Shown one piece after another: positions 16,761 to 24,637 of a DNA stretch of 48,164 nucleotides. This stretch comes from Haematobacter genomosp. 1 (GTDB lineage Bacteria; Pseudomonadota; Alphaproteobacteria; Rhodobacterales; Rhodobacteraceae): the NCBI RefSeq assembly GCF_002196855.1, contig NZ_NIPW01000038.1, positions 1 to 48,164 of the forward strand, given 5' to 3'. Within the stretch, counting starts at the first letter, position 1. Each line of letters starts with the position of its first letter. The notes beneath the pieces are model-generated. The model saw only the letters and a program-made list of their open reading frames with translations, ran no database searches and was not told the origin of the DNA. Position numbers and translations under genes: made by a program.

Positions 16761-17944
16761 CAGAACAGCTCCAGCTGGCGGGGGGCGGGCAGAGGCGCCT
16801 CCGGGCGGCGCGTGGGCCTCCAGCCTTCCGCCGTGACGAAGGGCGCGGCCTTCCGCATCGCCGCGCCAAGCCGGAGCAGATGCTCGTAGCGCAGCCGCCG
16901 CTCCCGCCTGCTGGACAGGATGCGGTCCACCGTCTTGACGCCGAACCCCGGCACGCGGAGCAGCAATTCCCGCTCCGCCCGGTTCACATCCACCGGGAAA
17001 CGATCCTGATTGGCAAGCGCCCAGGCCAGCTTCGGATCGCAGGCAAGATCGAGCATTCCCGTTTCCGGCGTCACCTCCTCCACCCCGAACCCGTAAAAGC
17101 GCAGCAGCCAGTCCGCCTGATACAGCCGGTGCTCCCGCATCAGCGGGGGACGGACGAGCGGCAGCCGCGACGAGGCATCCGGGATCGGCGAGAAGGCGGA
17201 GTAATACACCCGCGACAGGTCATAGGAGGAATAAAGCCGGGCGGCCTGCCCCAGAATGGCCGCGTCATCGGTTCCGTCCGCGCCGACGATCATCTGCGTG
17301 GATTGTCCGGCCGGGGCGAATCGCGGGGCGGAGGTGCCGCGATGGCTCACATCCCGCGCCGCCTCCCGTTCCAGACGCACCGCCCCCATGGCGCGGCGGA
17401 TGCTGGCGGCATCCTTTTCCGGGGCGAGCTGGCGGAGACTCTCCTCCCGCGGCAGTTCGATGTTGATGGACACCCGGTCCGCGAACAATCCCGCCTGCCG
17501 CACCAGCTCCGGCGCTGCGTCGGGGATGGTTTTCAGATGGATATAGCCGCGGAAACCATGGGTCTGGCGCAGCTCCCGCGCCACCCTCACCATCTCTGCC
17601 ATCGTCTCGTCGGGGGAGCGGATGATGCCGGAGGACAGGAACAGCCCCTCGACATAGTTCCGCCGGTAGAAATCGAGCGTGAGGCCCACGATCTCCTCGA
17701 CCGTGAACCGTGCGCGCCGCACGTTGGAGGAGGCGCAATTCACGCAATAGACACAGTCATAGATACAGAAATTGGTCAGCAGCACCTTCAACAGAGAGAT
17801 GCACCGCCCGTCCGGCGCATAGGCATGGCAGATGCCCATGCCCCCGCCGCCCGACCGGTCCGACCCGCTGGAAGCACAGGAGGCATCGTATTTCGCCGCG
17901 TCCGACAGGATCGCGAGCTTTTCGTTCAGGGTGAGTCGCGTCAT
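16760..17944 (-). CDS. Putative DNA modification/repair radical SAM protein
   Basis: The 394-residue protein has the radical SAM cluster motif CIYDCVYC (CxxxCxxC) near residue 60, preceded by the family-specific KYDASCASSGS. It ends with a helix-hairpin-helix DNA-binding segment (LLRVPGFGVKTVDRIL, near residue 330). It belongs to the family always found beside DUF4130/UdgX proteins. The reaction is not established; a base repair or reversal step is the general expectation. The ATG at 17944 is two bases from a LexA box and has no Shine-Dalgarno site, so the mRNA may be leaderless. It is the first gene of the two-gene repair cassette. Confidence 0.92.
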   Translation of the reverse strand: MTRLTLNEKLAILSDAAKYDASCASSGSDRSGGGGMGICHAYAPDGRCISLLKVLLTNFCIYDCVYCVNCASSNVRRARFTVEEIVGLTLDFYRRNYVEGLFLSSGIIRSPDETMAEMVRVARELRQTHGFRGYIHLKTIPDAAPELVRQAGLFADRVSINIELPREESLRQLAPEKDAASIRRAMGAVRLEREAARDVSHRGTSAPRFAPAGQSTQMIVGADGTDDAAILGQAARLYSSYDLSRVYYSAFSPIPDASSRLPLVRPPLMREHRLYQADWLLRFYGFGVEEVTPETGMLDLACDPKLAWALANQDRFPVDVNRAERELLLRVPGFGVKTVDRILSSRRERRLRYEHLLRLGAAMRKAAPFVTAEGWRPTRRPEAPLPAPRQLELF

Positions 17945-17946
17945 TT

Positions 17947-17961
17947 GTTCATGATATGTTC
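17947..17961 (-). promoter_or_regulatory. LexA (SOS) box, GTTC-N7-GTTC
   Basis: GTTC (17947-17950), seven bases, GTTC (17958-17961) is an exact match to the alphaproteobacterial LexA operator. It lies two bases upstream of the radical SAM ATG, where bound LexA would block initiation. Confidence 0.75.
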
Positions 17962-17992
17962 ACGAAACCCGACCCGCAATGTCACAGGACAT

Positions 17993-18014
17993 GGCGCGGG
18001 CCAAAACCCGCGCC
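17993..18014 (-). terminator. Hairpin downstream of the 2-hydroxyacid dehydrogenase
   Basis: GGCGCGGG (17993-18000) and CCCGCGCC (18007-18014) form a perfect 8-bp stem with a 6-nt loop, 22 bp after the stop at 18037. There is no clear T run, so it may be a terminator or only an mRNA 3' end structure. Confidence 0.45.
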
Positions 18015-18036
18015 CACCAATCACACGATCAGACGA

Positions 18037-18951
18037 TCAGACGATACGCGCATCCATGGGGCGGCCCGCGATATAATCCTCAAGGTTCGAGACGACCTTG
18101 CCCGCCATGCGGGTCCGCGTCTCCATCGTGGCGCTGGCGGCATGGGGGGTGAGCACGGTGCGGGGGGAGGCGACAAGGCCCGGATGCGGGCGCGGCTCAT
18201 CCTCGAACACGTCAAGGCCCGCCCCGGCGATCCGGCCCGCGTCCAGCGCCGCGACCAGAGCTGCCTCATCCACCAGTTGCCCCCGCGCGATGTTCACGAG
18301 GAACCCGTCCGGGCCGATCCTGTCAAGCATCGCGGCATCGACGACGTGGAAGGTTTCCGCCGTGCCCGGCGCGGCCAGCACCAGCGTGTCGCACCAGTCA
18401 GCCAGCCCCGCCAGCGTGTCGAAGTAACGCTGCGGCGCGCCCCGCCTGCTGCGGTTGTGATAGCCCACCTCCATGCGGAAGGCCTCTGCCCGCCGGGCGA
18501 TCTCCACCCCGATGTCGCCCATCCCGAAGATGCCGAGCTTCTTGCCCGCCATGGTATGGGTGAGCCAGACCTTGCCCTCCCGCGCCCAGCCGCCGTCGCG
18601 GGCAAAGCGGTCCTGCGGCAGAAGCTCCCGGTGCAGCGCGAGGGTGAGCATGAGCGCGCAATCGGCCACGTCGTCGTTCAGCGTGCCCCGCGTGGTGGCG
18701 ACGATGATGCCGCGGCGCCTGCATTCCTCCAGATCGATCTTGTCGGCGCCCACGCCGAAGACAGAGATCATCTTCACATTGGGAAGCCGTGCCAGCACCT
18801 CCTCCGGCACCCCCTTTGCGGCAAAGGTCACCACTGCCTCCACCTCCGGCATCTCGGCGCCGGTATCGCGCACCAGCTCGGCGACGACGGCAAGATCCTC
18901 CTGCGGCTGGCCGGTGAGGGGCGAAAGCTGAAGTGTCACGGGTCTGGGCAT
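18037..18951 (-). CDS. D-isomer-specific 2-hydroxyacid dehydrogenase
   Basis: The 304-residue cytoplasmic NAD(P)H enzyme interconverts 2-oxo and D-2-hydroxy acids; glyoxylate or hydroxypyruvate is the most likely substrate. The nucleotide-binding motif GMGDIGVEIARRAEAF is near residue 150. The catalytic Arg is in NIARGQLVDE, the Glu in AGLDVFEDEP and the His in LTPHAASAT, so the triad is complete. The ATG at 18951 gives MPRPVTLQLSPL and normal length; an upstream extension to 19080 is not supported. The glycine and C1 genes nearby make a hydroxypyruvate/glyoxylate reductase (GhrB-like) attractive, but the substrate is inferred only from family. Confidence 0.9.
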   Translation of the reverse strand: MPRPVTLQLSPLTGQPQEDLAVVAELVRDTGAEMPEVEAVVTFAAKGVPEEVLARLPNVKMISVFGVGADKIDLEECRRRGIIVATTRGTLNDDVADCALMLTLALHRELLPQDRFARDGGWAREGKVWLTHTMAGKKLGIFGMGDIGVEIARRAEAFRMEVGYHNRSRRGAPQRYFDTLAGLADWCDTLVLAAPGTAETFHVVDAAMLDRIGPDGFLVNIARGQLVDEAALVAALDAGRIAGAGLDVFEDEPRPHPGLVASPRTVLTPHAASATMETRTRMAGKVVSNLEDYIAGRPMDARIV

Positions 18952-19119
18952 GGTCTGTCTCGCGTGATGAGGGATGGTCACAGGGGTAGCGCCCGTCACA
19001 GCGGGTTTCCAGTACCGATGCACGCGGTTCTGCGCTGCAGCGACGCATTGCAAAAACGGGGCAGGACAGGCAGTCTGCACTCAGGCAGGAGATCCCCGCA
19101 GCAGATCAAGGAACACGGC

Positions 19120-19743
19120 ATGCAGTTCAGCGACACCCCTCAGGATCTCGGCACGACGCTGCGCACGACGATCGGGCGCATCCAGGGCAAGACGATCACG
19201 CTCCGTGCGCTGATGGAGGATATGGGGGAACAGGGGCTGCTGCTGATCTGCGCCGTGGCCTCCCTGCCCTTCCTGATCCCGGTGTCGATCCCTGGCGTGT
19301 CCACCGTCTTCGGCGCGGCGATCATCCTCATTGCCATCGCGGTCACGCTGAACCGGATGCCGTGGCTTCCCCGGAAGGTGCTGGACCGCGAGATCGCGAC
19401 AGAGAAGCTCAAACCCGCGCTGGAGCGGGGGGTAAACCTCGTGGAGCGGATCAACCGCTTCATCAGGCCGCGGTTTCAGGCGATGACGGAAGGGGGTCTC
19501 ATCACGCGGATCAACGGTCTCGCCATCGCGTGGTCGGGCCTGCTGCTGATGGCGCCCTTTGGTTTCGTGCCGTTCTCCAACACGCTGCCGGGGATCGCAG
19601 TGCTGCTGCTGGCGCTCGGCATGATCCAGCGGGACGGGCTGGTGGTCATCGGCGGCTATGTGATGATGTTCGGAACCATGGTGTATTTCACCGTGTTGTT
19701 CTGGCTGGCATTCCGCGCGGGGCAACTGGCCTTCGGCGGCTGA
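19120..19743 (+). CDS. ExoD-like exopolysaccharide synthesis membrane protein
   Basis: The 207-residue integral membrane protein matches the ExoD family, linked in rhizobia to exopolysaccharide production, with no known biochemical activity. It starts MQFSDTPQDLGTTLRTTIGR with AAGGA six bases upstream. Hydrophobic segments occur around residues 45-80, 138-175 and 180-200. The sequences SIPGVSTVFGAAIILIA and FVPFSNTLPGIAVLLLALG are family hallmarks. The sulfite-oxidase-like gene begins 12 bp after its stop, so the two may be co-transcribed. Confidence 0.85.
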   Translation: MQFSDTPQDLGTTLRTTIGRIQGKTITLRALMEDMGEQGLLLICAVASLPFLIPVSIPGVSTVFGAAIILIAIAVTLNRMPWLPRKVLDREIATEKLKPALERGVNLVERINRFIRPRFQAMTEGGLITRINGLAIAWSGLLLMAPFGFVPFSNTLPGIAVLLLALGMIQRDGLVVIGGYVMMFGTMVYFTVLFWLAFRAGQLAFGG

Positions 19744-19755
19744 GCCGGAGGCGCC

Positions 19756-20415
19756 ATGTCCGAAAGCGATGAGACCAAGCTGACCCGCACCAAGCGGAAA
19801 TGGGCGGAGGAGGGGCGCTTTCTTACCGGGCATGTTGCGACCGGGCGTATTGCGCGGGGGGAACGCCTTCCCCCCGGCCAGCACCTGGTGAAGGACTGGC
19901 CGGTGCTCGACCTCGGCGTGGAGCCGGAAGTGCCCCTCGACCGCTGGCGGCTGGAGATCACCGGCTTTGCCCGGAACCGCACCACGCTGGACTGGGCGGC
20001 ATTCACGGCGCTGCCGCAGCATGACCTGACCACCGACATTCATTGCGTCACCACATGGTCGCGCTATGACAACCCCTGGAAAGGGGTGCTGACGCGCGAT
20101 CTCCTCGCCCTCGCGGAACCGATGGCGGAGGCGGGCTTCGTGCTGCTGGAAAGCGCGGATGGCTACACCACCAACCTGCCGCTCGACGATTTCGCCGCGG
20201 AGGATGCGGTGCTTGCCACCCACTGGAACGGTGCGCCGCTGACGCGGGAGCACGGCGGCCCGATGCGGCTGGTTGTGCCGCATCTCTACTTCTGGAAAAG
20301 CGCCAAGTGGCTCACCCGGATCGAATTCATCGGCCGTGACCGCGCCGGGTTCTGGGAGCGGAATGGCTATCACATGCGCGGCGATCCCTGGGCGGAGGAA
20401 CGCTACTCCGACTGA
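19756..20415 (+). CDS. Sulfite oxidase-like molybdopterin oxidoreductase
   Basis: The 219-residue protein is a single molybdopterin-binding domain of the sulfite oxidase/YedY fold. The molybdenum-ligating Cys lies in DIHCVTTWSRYDNPW near residue 97. Other conserved parts are VLDLGVEPEVPLDRWRLEITG, GYTTNLPLDD and EHGGPMRLVVPHLYFWKSAKWL. No signal peptide is seen, so it is probably cytoplasmic. The ATG has GGAGG seven bases upstream. The 3' end overlaps the convergent FAD oxidase gene by 13 bp. The substrate is unknown. Confidence 0.88.
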   Translation: MSESDETKLTRTKRKWAEEGRFLTGHVATGRIARGERLPPGQHLVKDWPVLDLGVEPEVPLDRWRLEITGFARNRTTLDWAAFTALPQHDLTTDIHCVTTWSRYDNPWKGVLTRDLLALAEPMAEAGFVLLESADGYTTNLPLDDFAAEDAVLATHWNGAPLTREHGGPMRLVVPHLYFWKSAKWLTRIEFIGRDRAGFWERNGYHMRGDPWAEERYSD

Positions 20416-21854
20416 CCCGGCGCTGCGTGGCGCAGGGCTGCGGGCGGGATCATCACGCCCGGATTCAGGATGCCCGAAGGATCAAGCGCCCTTTTGATCG
20501 CCGCCATCGCCGCAATCCGGGCAGGGTCGCCATAATGCGCGACATCGTCCGTCCGCGCCCGACCCACACCATGTTCCGCACTGAACGCGCCGCCCCGTTC
20601 CGCCACCAGATCATAGACGAGGCGCGCTAGGCCCGCCGCCTGCTCGGCATAGTCGGCACGGTCACGGCCCTCCGCCGGGAACAGGTTGAAGTGCAGGTTG
20701 CCGTCGCCCACGTGGCCGAAACAATTGATCCGCACCCCGGCCGGAGTGAGCGCCGCCTCCGCCGCCGCGATGAAATCGGCCAGCCGGGACAGCGGGACGG
20801 AAATATCGTGGCTGGAGATCGCGCCGATCCGTCGATTGGCTTCCGGGATGCTTTCGCGGAAGGCCCAGAAAGCCTGCCGCTGGGCCTCCGACGCGGCGAT
20901 GACACCGTCCGTCACCAGCTCGCGCTCCATCGCCTCCGCCAGCAGGTCTTCCAGCACCGCCGCCGGATCGCCGGAGGACAGGCCGAGGTCGATCAGCACC
21001 GACCAGTCGGGAAGCGGGAGCGGCAGGCGCACGTCCGGCATCGTCTCCGCCATGAACGCATAGCCGTTGCGCCCGATCAGTTCAAAGGCCGAGACCCCCT
21101 CCCCGATCCGGTCGCGCGCAAGCGCGAGCAGCGACAGGGCCTCCGCCGGGCCGGGCACGACCACCATCGCCGCGCCCGTCGCGGCGGGACGGGGAAAGAG
21201 TTTCAGCATGGCGCCGGTGATGATGCCGAGCGTCCCCTCCGCCCCGATCAGCAGACCCCGCAGGTCGTAGCCGGTGTTATCCTTCCTGAGCCGTTTCAGC
21301 CCATGCATGATCGAGCCGTCTGGCAGCACCGCCTCTATCCCCAAGCACAGCTCCCTTGCCGTGCCGTAGCGGAGCACGTTGACGCCCCCCGCATTAGTGG
21401 AAAGGCAGCCCCCGATCTGCGCCGTCCCCTGTGAGGCGAGGGCGAGGGGGAAAAGCCGCCCGGCAGCCTCCGCCGCATGGTGGATGGCTTCGATGGTAGC
21501 GCCCGCCTCCACCGCCAAGGCGTTTTCCTCCGGCCAGACGCCTCGAACGGCGGTCATCCGGTCGAGCGACAGCAGGAGCGGCAGCCCCTCCGCCATGACC
21601 TGCCCGCCGACCAGCCCCGTGCCGCCGCCAAGCGGCACGATGGGCACAAGGGCCTCCGCCGCGGCGCGCACGATCTCCGCCACCTCCTCCGTGGACCGCG
21701 GGCGGGCAACCGCGCCGGCGTGGCCCTGCCAGCGGCCGCGCGGCTCCTCGAGATCACGGGGCTCGGGGGCCCGGAGCGTGTCGGGCGGCAGCCGGGATGC
21801 GAGCGTGGTCAGGAAATCGGCATCTGCGGGGTTGAGCCGCGGGGAATTGAACAT
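20403..21854 (-). CDS. FAD-binding oxidase, GlcD/D2HGDH-like dehydrogenase
   Basis: The 483-residue flavoprotein oxidises a D-2-hydroxy acid, with D-2-hydroxyglutarate or D-lactate as family candidates. The FAD-binding part has VPLGGGTGLVGGQV near residue 83, and then QIGGCLSTNAGGVNVLRYGTAR and LLIGAEGTLGIITGA. The C-terminal cap has the metal-binding CFGHVGDGNLHFN and FSAEHGVGR motifs. I start at ATG 21854, with GGAGGTG at good distance; two upstream ATG/GTG codons (to 21884) are possible. It overlaps the convergent sulfite-oxidase-like gene at its 3' end. Confidence 0.92.
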   Translation of the reverse strand: MFNSPRLNPADADFLTTLASRLPPDTLRAPEPRDLEEPRGRWQGHAGAVARPRSTEEVAEIVRAAAEALVPIVPLGGGTGLVGGQVMAEGLPLLLSLDRMTAVRGVWPEENALAVEAGATIEAIHHAAEAAGRLFPLALASQGTAQIGGCLSTNAGGVNVLRYGTARELCLGIEAVLPDGSIMHGLKRLRKDNTGYDLRGLLIGAEGTLGIITGAMLKLFPRPAATGAAMVVVPGPAEALSLLALARDRIGEGVSAFELIGRNGYAFMAETMPDVRLPLPLPDWSVLIDLGLSSGDPAAVLEDLLAEAMERELVTDGVIAASEAQRQAFWAFRESIPEANRRIGAISSHDISVPLSRLADFIAAAEAALTPAGVRINCFGHVGDGNLHFNLFPAEGRDRADYAEQAAGLARLVYDLVAERGGAFSAEHGVGRARTDDVAHYGDPARIAAMAAIKRALDPSGILNPGVMIPPAALRHAAPGQSE

Positions 21855-21914
21855 GGGGGGCACCTCCATGCGCGGAGACAGCACACCCCGGCCTCCCGGA
21901 CAAGCCCCGACTTC

Positions 21915-22727
21915 CTATTGCAGCCAGCGGGGTTCCAGAACGATCACAGTCGGCTCTGCGGGCAGTGACCGCAGCGACACCTCCAATTCGCTGGTTCCGG
22001 GGCGGGACGTGCGGAAGGAGCCCGACATTCCGTCCAGAAAGCGTTGCAGCGTCCCCTCCCCGAACCAGTGCATCGGCAGCACGATCGACGAGCGGAACCG
22101 CTGCAAGGCCCGGATCAGCGTCGGATGGTCCAGCGTCAAGCCGCCATCCACCGGCACCATCACCACGTCAAGCCGCCCGATCATCGCATATTGCTCCGGC
22201 GTGGGCTCATGATGCAGGTGCCCGAGATGGCCGATGCACAGACCCGCAGCCTCGAAGATGAAAATCGAGTTGCCGAAATCCCGTTCCCCGCCGCGAAAGT
22301 CGCGCGTCGTGGTCGGCACGTTGCGGATGAGGATCTCGCCAAGGTCCAGATAGCGGTCGGCGGCGGAGCCATCCTCCTCCCACCCGGGCAGAACATGGGG
22401 GATGCGCGGATCGGGGTTCCAGGTGAAATGCGTGGAATGCGCATTGTTCATCGTCACCACATCCGGCACCAGATCAACGCCGAGCCGCCCGGTGTAATCC
22501 GTCGCAAGGTTCAGCCCCCGCGCGGTCTGGAGAAGATAGGTCGCGTGGTTCACGAAGCTCAGCCGGACCGTCTCCTCCGGCACGGGGTCGCGCCAAGATG
22601 CCTTGTGGAGCAGCGGCGTGCCCCCGGCCAGCGCGACGCAATGGCTGGGCGTGCGGCCGCTCTCTTGCGCACCTGCAAGGGCGGGCATCAGCGCGAGTGT
22701 CGTTGCAAGGGCGGAGGCGAGGCGCAT
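21915..22727 (-). CDS. Periplasmic metallo-beta-lactamase-fold hydrolase (UlaG-like)
   Basis: The 270-residue protein starts MRLASALATTLALMPALAGA, a clear signal peptide, so it should be exported. The fold is of the UlaG-like metallo-hydrolase type: SFVNHATYLLQTARGLNLATD, an NNAHSTHFTW metal site, the ICIGHLGHLHH-like segment near residue 165 and MHWFGEGT. The ATG at 22727 has GGGAG seven bases upstream; a TTG two codons earlier is less likely. It is 60 bp from the FAD oxidase gene and 72 bp from the GNAT gene. The substrate is unknown. Confidence 0.85.
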   Translation of the reverse strand: MRLASALATTLALMPALAGAQESGRTPSHCVALAGGTPLLHKASWRDPVPEETVRLSFVNHATYLLQTARGLNLATDYTGRLGVDLVPDVVTMNNAHSTHFTWNPDPRIPHVLPGWEEDGSAADRYLDLGEILIRNVPTTTRDFRGGERDFGNSIFIFEAAGLCIGHLGHLHHEPTPEQYAMIGRLDVVMVPVDGGLTLDHPTLIRALQRFRSSIVLPMHWFGEGTLQRFLDGMSGSFRTSRPGTSELEVSLRSLPAEPTVIVLEPRWLQ

Positions 22728-22799
22728 CGGCAATCTCCCGGAACGGGAAAAGCCTAGGGCGAGATGCGGGATTTCCGTCCTGACATTTCCGCGAGCGGG

Positions 22800-23381
22800 C
22801 TATCCGGCATCGGTGCGCCCGCGCCGGTCGTGACGGAGATTGGCGTAGAGAACGTGGTTCCGCCAGCGCCCGTTGATCTGCAGATAGCTCTGCGCAACGC
22901 CCTCATACTTGAACCCCGCCTTTTCCAGCACCCCGCGGGAGGCGGCATTTTCGGGCAGGCAGGCGGCCTCGATCCGGCTCAGGTTCAGGTCGGTGAAGGC
23001 ATGGGTCACGACCCCGTCGATCGCCTCGCGCATGTAGCCCTGCCGGGCGAAAGGCTGGCCGACCCAGTAGCCAAGAACCCCGCATTGCGCAGGCCCCCGG
23101 CGGATATTGTCGAGCGTGATCGCTCCGACAAGCACCCCGTCCTCCCGCCGGATCAGGAACAGCGGCAGCGCCGTGCCATTGGCATGGGCGCGGGCGGACC
23201 AATAGACGCGGTTGGTGAAAGCCTTGCGCGCCAGATGGTCTGGCGCCCAAGCGGGTTCCCACGGCACAAGGAAGGCGGCGCTGTCCCGCCGGAGCGCGGA
23301 CCAGGCACGGAAGTCGCTGTGGACCGGCAGGCGCAGCACAAGCCGCGCCGTGTCGATCTGCACGCGCCGCCGTCCGAACAT
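22800..23381 (-). CDS. GNAT acetyltransferase, RimJ/RimL type
   Basis: The 193-residue protein follows the RimJ pattern. It shows DTARLVLRLPVHSDFRAWSA at the start, WVGQPFARQGYMREAI as the acetyl-CoA binding motif near residue 110, and ACLPENAASRGVLEKAGFK near residue 145. It probably acetylates an N-terminal amine, perhaps of a ribosomal protein; the target is inferred from family only. Its ATG overlaps the M16 peptidase stop by one base (TGATG), so it is translated with the upstream thrC-M16 group. Confidence 0.9.
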   Translation of the reverse strand: MFGRRRVQIDTARLVLRLPVHSDFRAWSALRRDSAAFLVPWEPAWAPDHLARKAFTNRVYWSARAHANGTALPLFLIRREDGVLVGAITLDNIRRGPAQCGVLGYWVGQPFARQGYMREAIDGVVTHAFTDLNLSRIEAACLPENAASRGVLEKAGFKYEGVAQSYLQINGRWRNHVLYANLRHDRRGRTDAG

Positions 23382-24637
23382 CAGGCAGCAAGGTCCATGC
23401 GCAGTTGCTGAAGCTCGGGCGCGGCGGAGTCAGGCCCGTAGATCGCCATCGCGGAGGGCGCAGTGACCAGCCGTCCGGCATAGTCCCGCACCTTCTCCCG
23501 GGTCACGTCTTCGACCTGGGCGACCGCTTCATCCAGATCGGGCACACGCCCGAAGATGGCGAGCAGCCGCGCCAGCCGCTCCGCACGGGCGGAAGCACTT
23601 TCCAGCCCCATGACCAGACCCGCCTTCATCTGCGCCCGCGCCCGCGCCACCTCCGCCTCCGACATGTCGTCGGCGGCGCGGCGCAGTTCCGCGATGGTGA
23701 GCTCGGTCAGCGCGCCGATCTCCTCCGCCGAGGTGCCGGCATAGATGGTCATAAGCCCGGTTTCGTCATAGGCGCCCGCCTGGGTGAAGATGGAATAACA
23801 CAGCCCCTTCTCCTCCCGGATCTTCTGGAACAGGCGGGAGGACATGCCCCCGCCCATCGCCGTCGCATAGACCTGCGCGGTGTGGAAATCCGGGTGCCGG
23901 TAGCCCGGCCCCTCGAACCCCAGCGTGAAGTGAAGCTGCTCCAGTTCCTTCACCTCCCGCCGCTCCCCGCCGGTAAAGTGCGCGGCGCTGGGGCGCAGCG
24001 CGCGCAGCGGCGACAGATGACCGAAGGTGGCTTCCGCCAGTTTCACGATGGCATCGTGATCGACGGCCCCGGCAGCCGCGAGGATCATCTCGTCCGGCCC
24101 ATAGTGCTCTGCCACGAATCGCCGAAGCTCCGACTGGCCGAAGCTGCTCACCCGTTCCGCCGGGCCGAGAATGGACCGCCCGAGCGGCTGGTCCGCGAAG
24201 GCGGCTTCCTGAAGCCAGTCGAAGATGATGTCATCGGGCGTATCCAGCGCCTGCCCGATCTCCTGCAGGATGACGTGGCGCTCCACGTCGATCTCCCGCT
24301 GGTCGAAAACCGGGTTCAGCACGATGTCGGAAATGACGTCGAAGGCCAGTTCCACATCCTCGCCCAGGACGCGGGCGTAATAGGCGGTCATCTCGCGGCT
24401 GGTATAGGCATTGATGTAGCCGCCCACATCCTCGATCGCCTCCGCGATCTGCACGGCAGTCCGCTTCTTCGTGCCCTTGAACGCCATGTGTTCGAGGAAA
24501 TGGGCGATCCCGTTCTCCTCCACCCGCTCATGCCGGCCGCCTGCGGTGATCCAGACACCGAGCGAGGCGGATTTCAGCGCCGGCATGGTCTCTGTCACGA
24601 TGCGGAAGCCGTTGGAGAGAGTGGTGATGCGGGTCAA
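23381..24637 (-). CDS. M16-family zinc metallopeptidase (processing peptidase-like)
   Basis: The 418-residue protein has the inverted zinc motif HFLEH in GIAHFLEHMAFKGT near residue 45, with the second zinc Glu in the EIDVERHVILQEIGQ region. It resembles the beta subunit of mitochondrial processing peptidase, as is usual for this alphaproteobacterial gene. No signal peptide is seen. The start codon is TTG at 24637, immediately after the thrC TAA; no better start exists nearby, and the N-terminus TRITTLSNGFRIVTE matches the family. The thrC-M16-GNAT order is common in Rhodobacterales. Confidence 0.93.
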   Translation of the reverse strand: MTRITTLSNGFRIVTETMPALKSASLGVWITAGGRHERVEENGIAHFLEHMAFKGTKKRTAVQIAEAIEDVGGYINAYTSREMTAYYARVLGEDVELAFDVISDIVLNPVFDQREIDVERHVILQEIGQALDTPDDIIFDWLQEAAFADQPLGRSILGPAERVSSFGQSELRRFVAEHYGPDEMILAAAGAVDHDAIVKLAEATFGHLSPLRALRPSAAHFTGGERREVKELEQLHFTLGFEGPGYRHPDFHTAQVYATAMGGGMSSRLFQKIREEKGLCYSIFTQAGAYDETGLMTIYAGTSAEEIGALTELTIAELRRAADDMSEAEVARARAQMKAGLVMGLESASARAERLARLLAIFGRVPDLDEAVAQVEDVTREKVRDYAGRLVTAPSAMAIYGPDSAAPELQQLRMDLAA

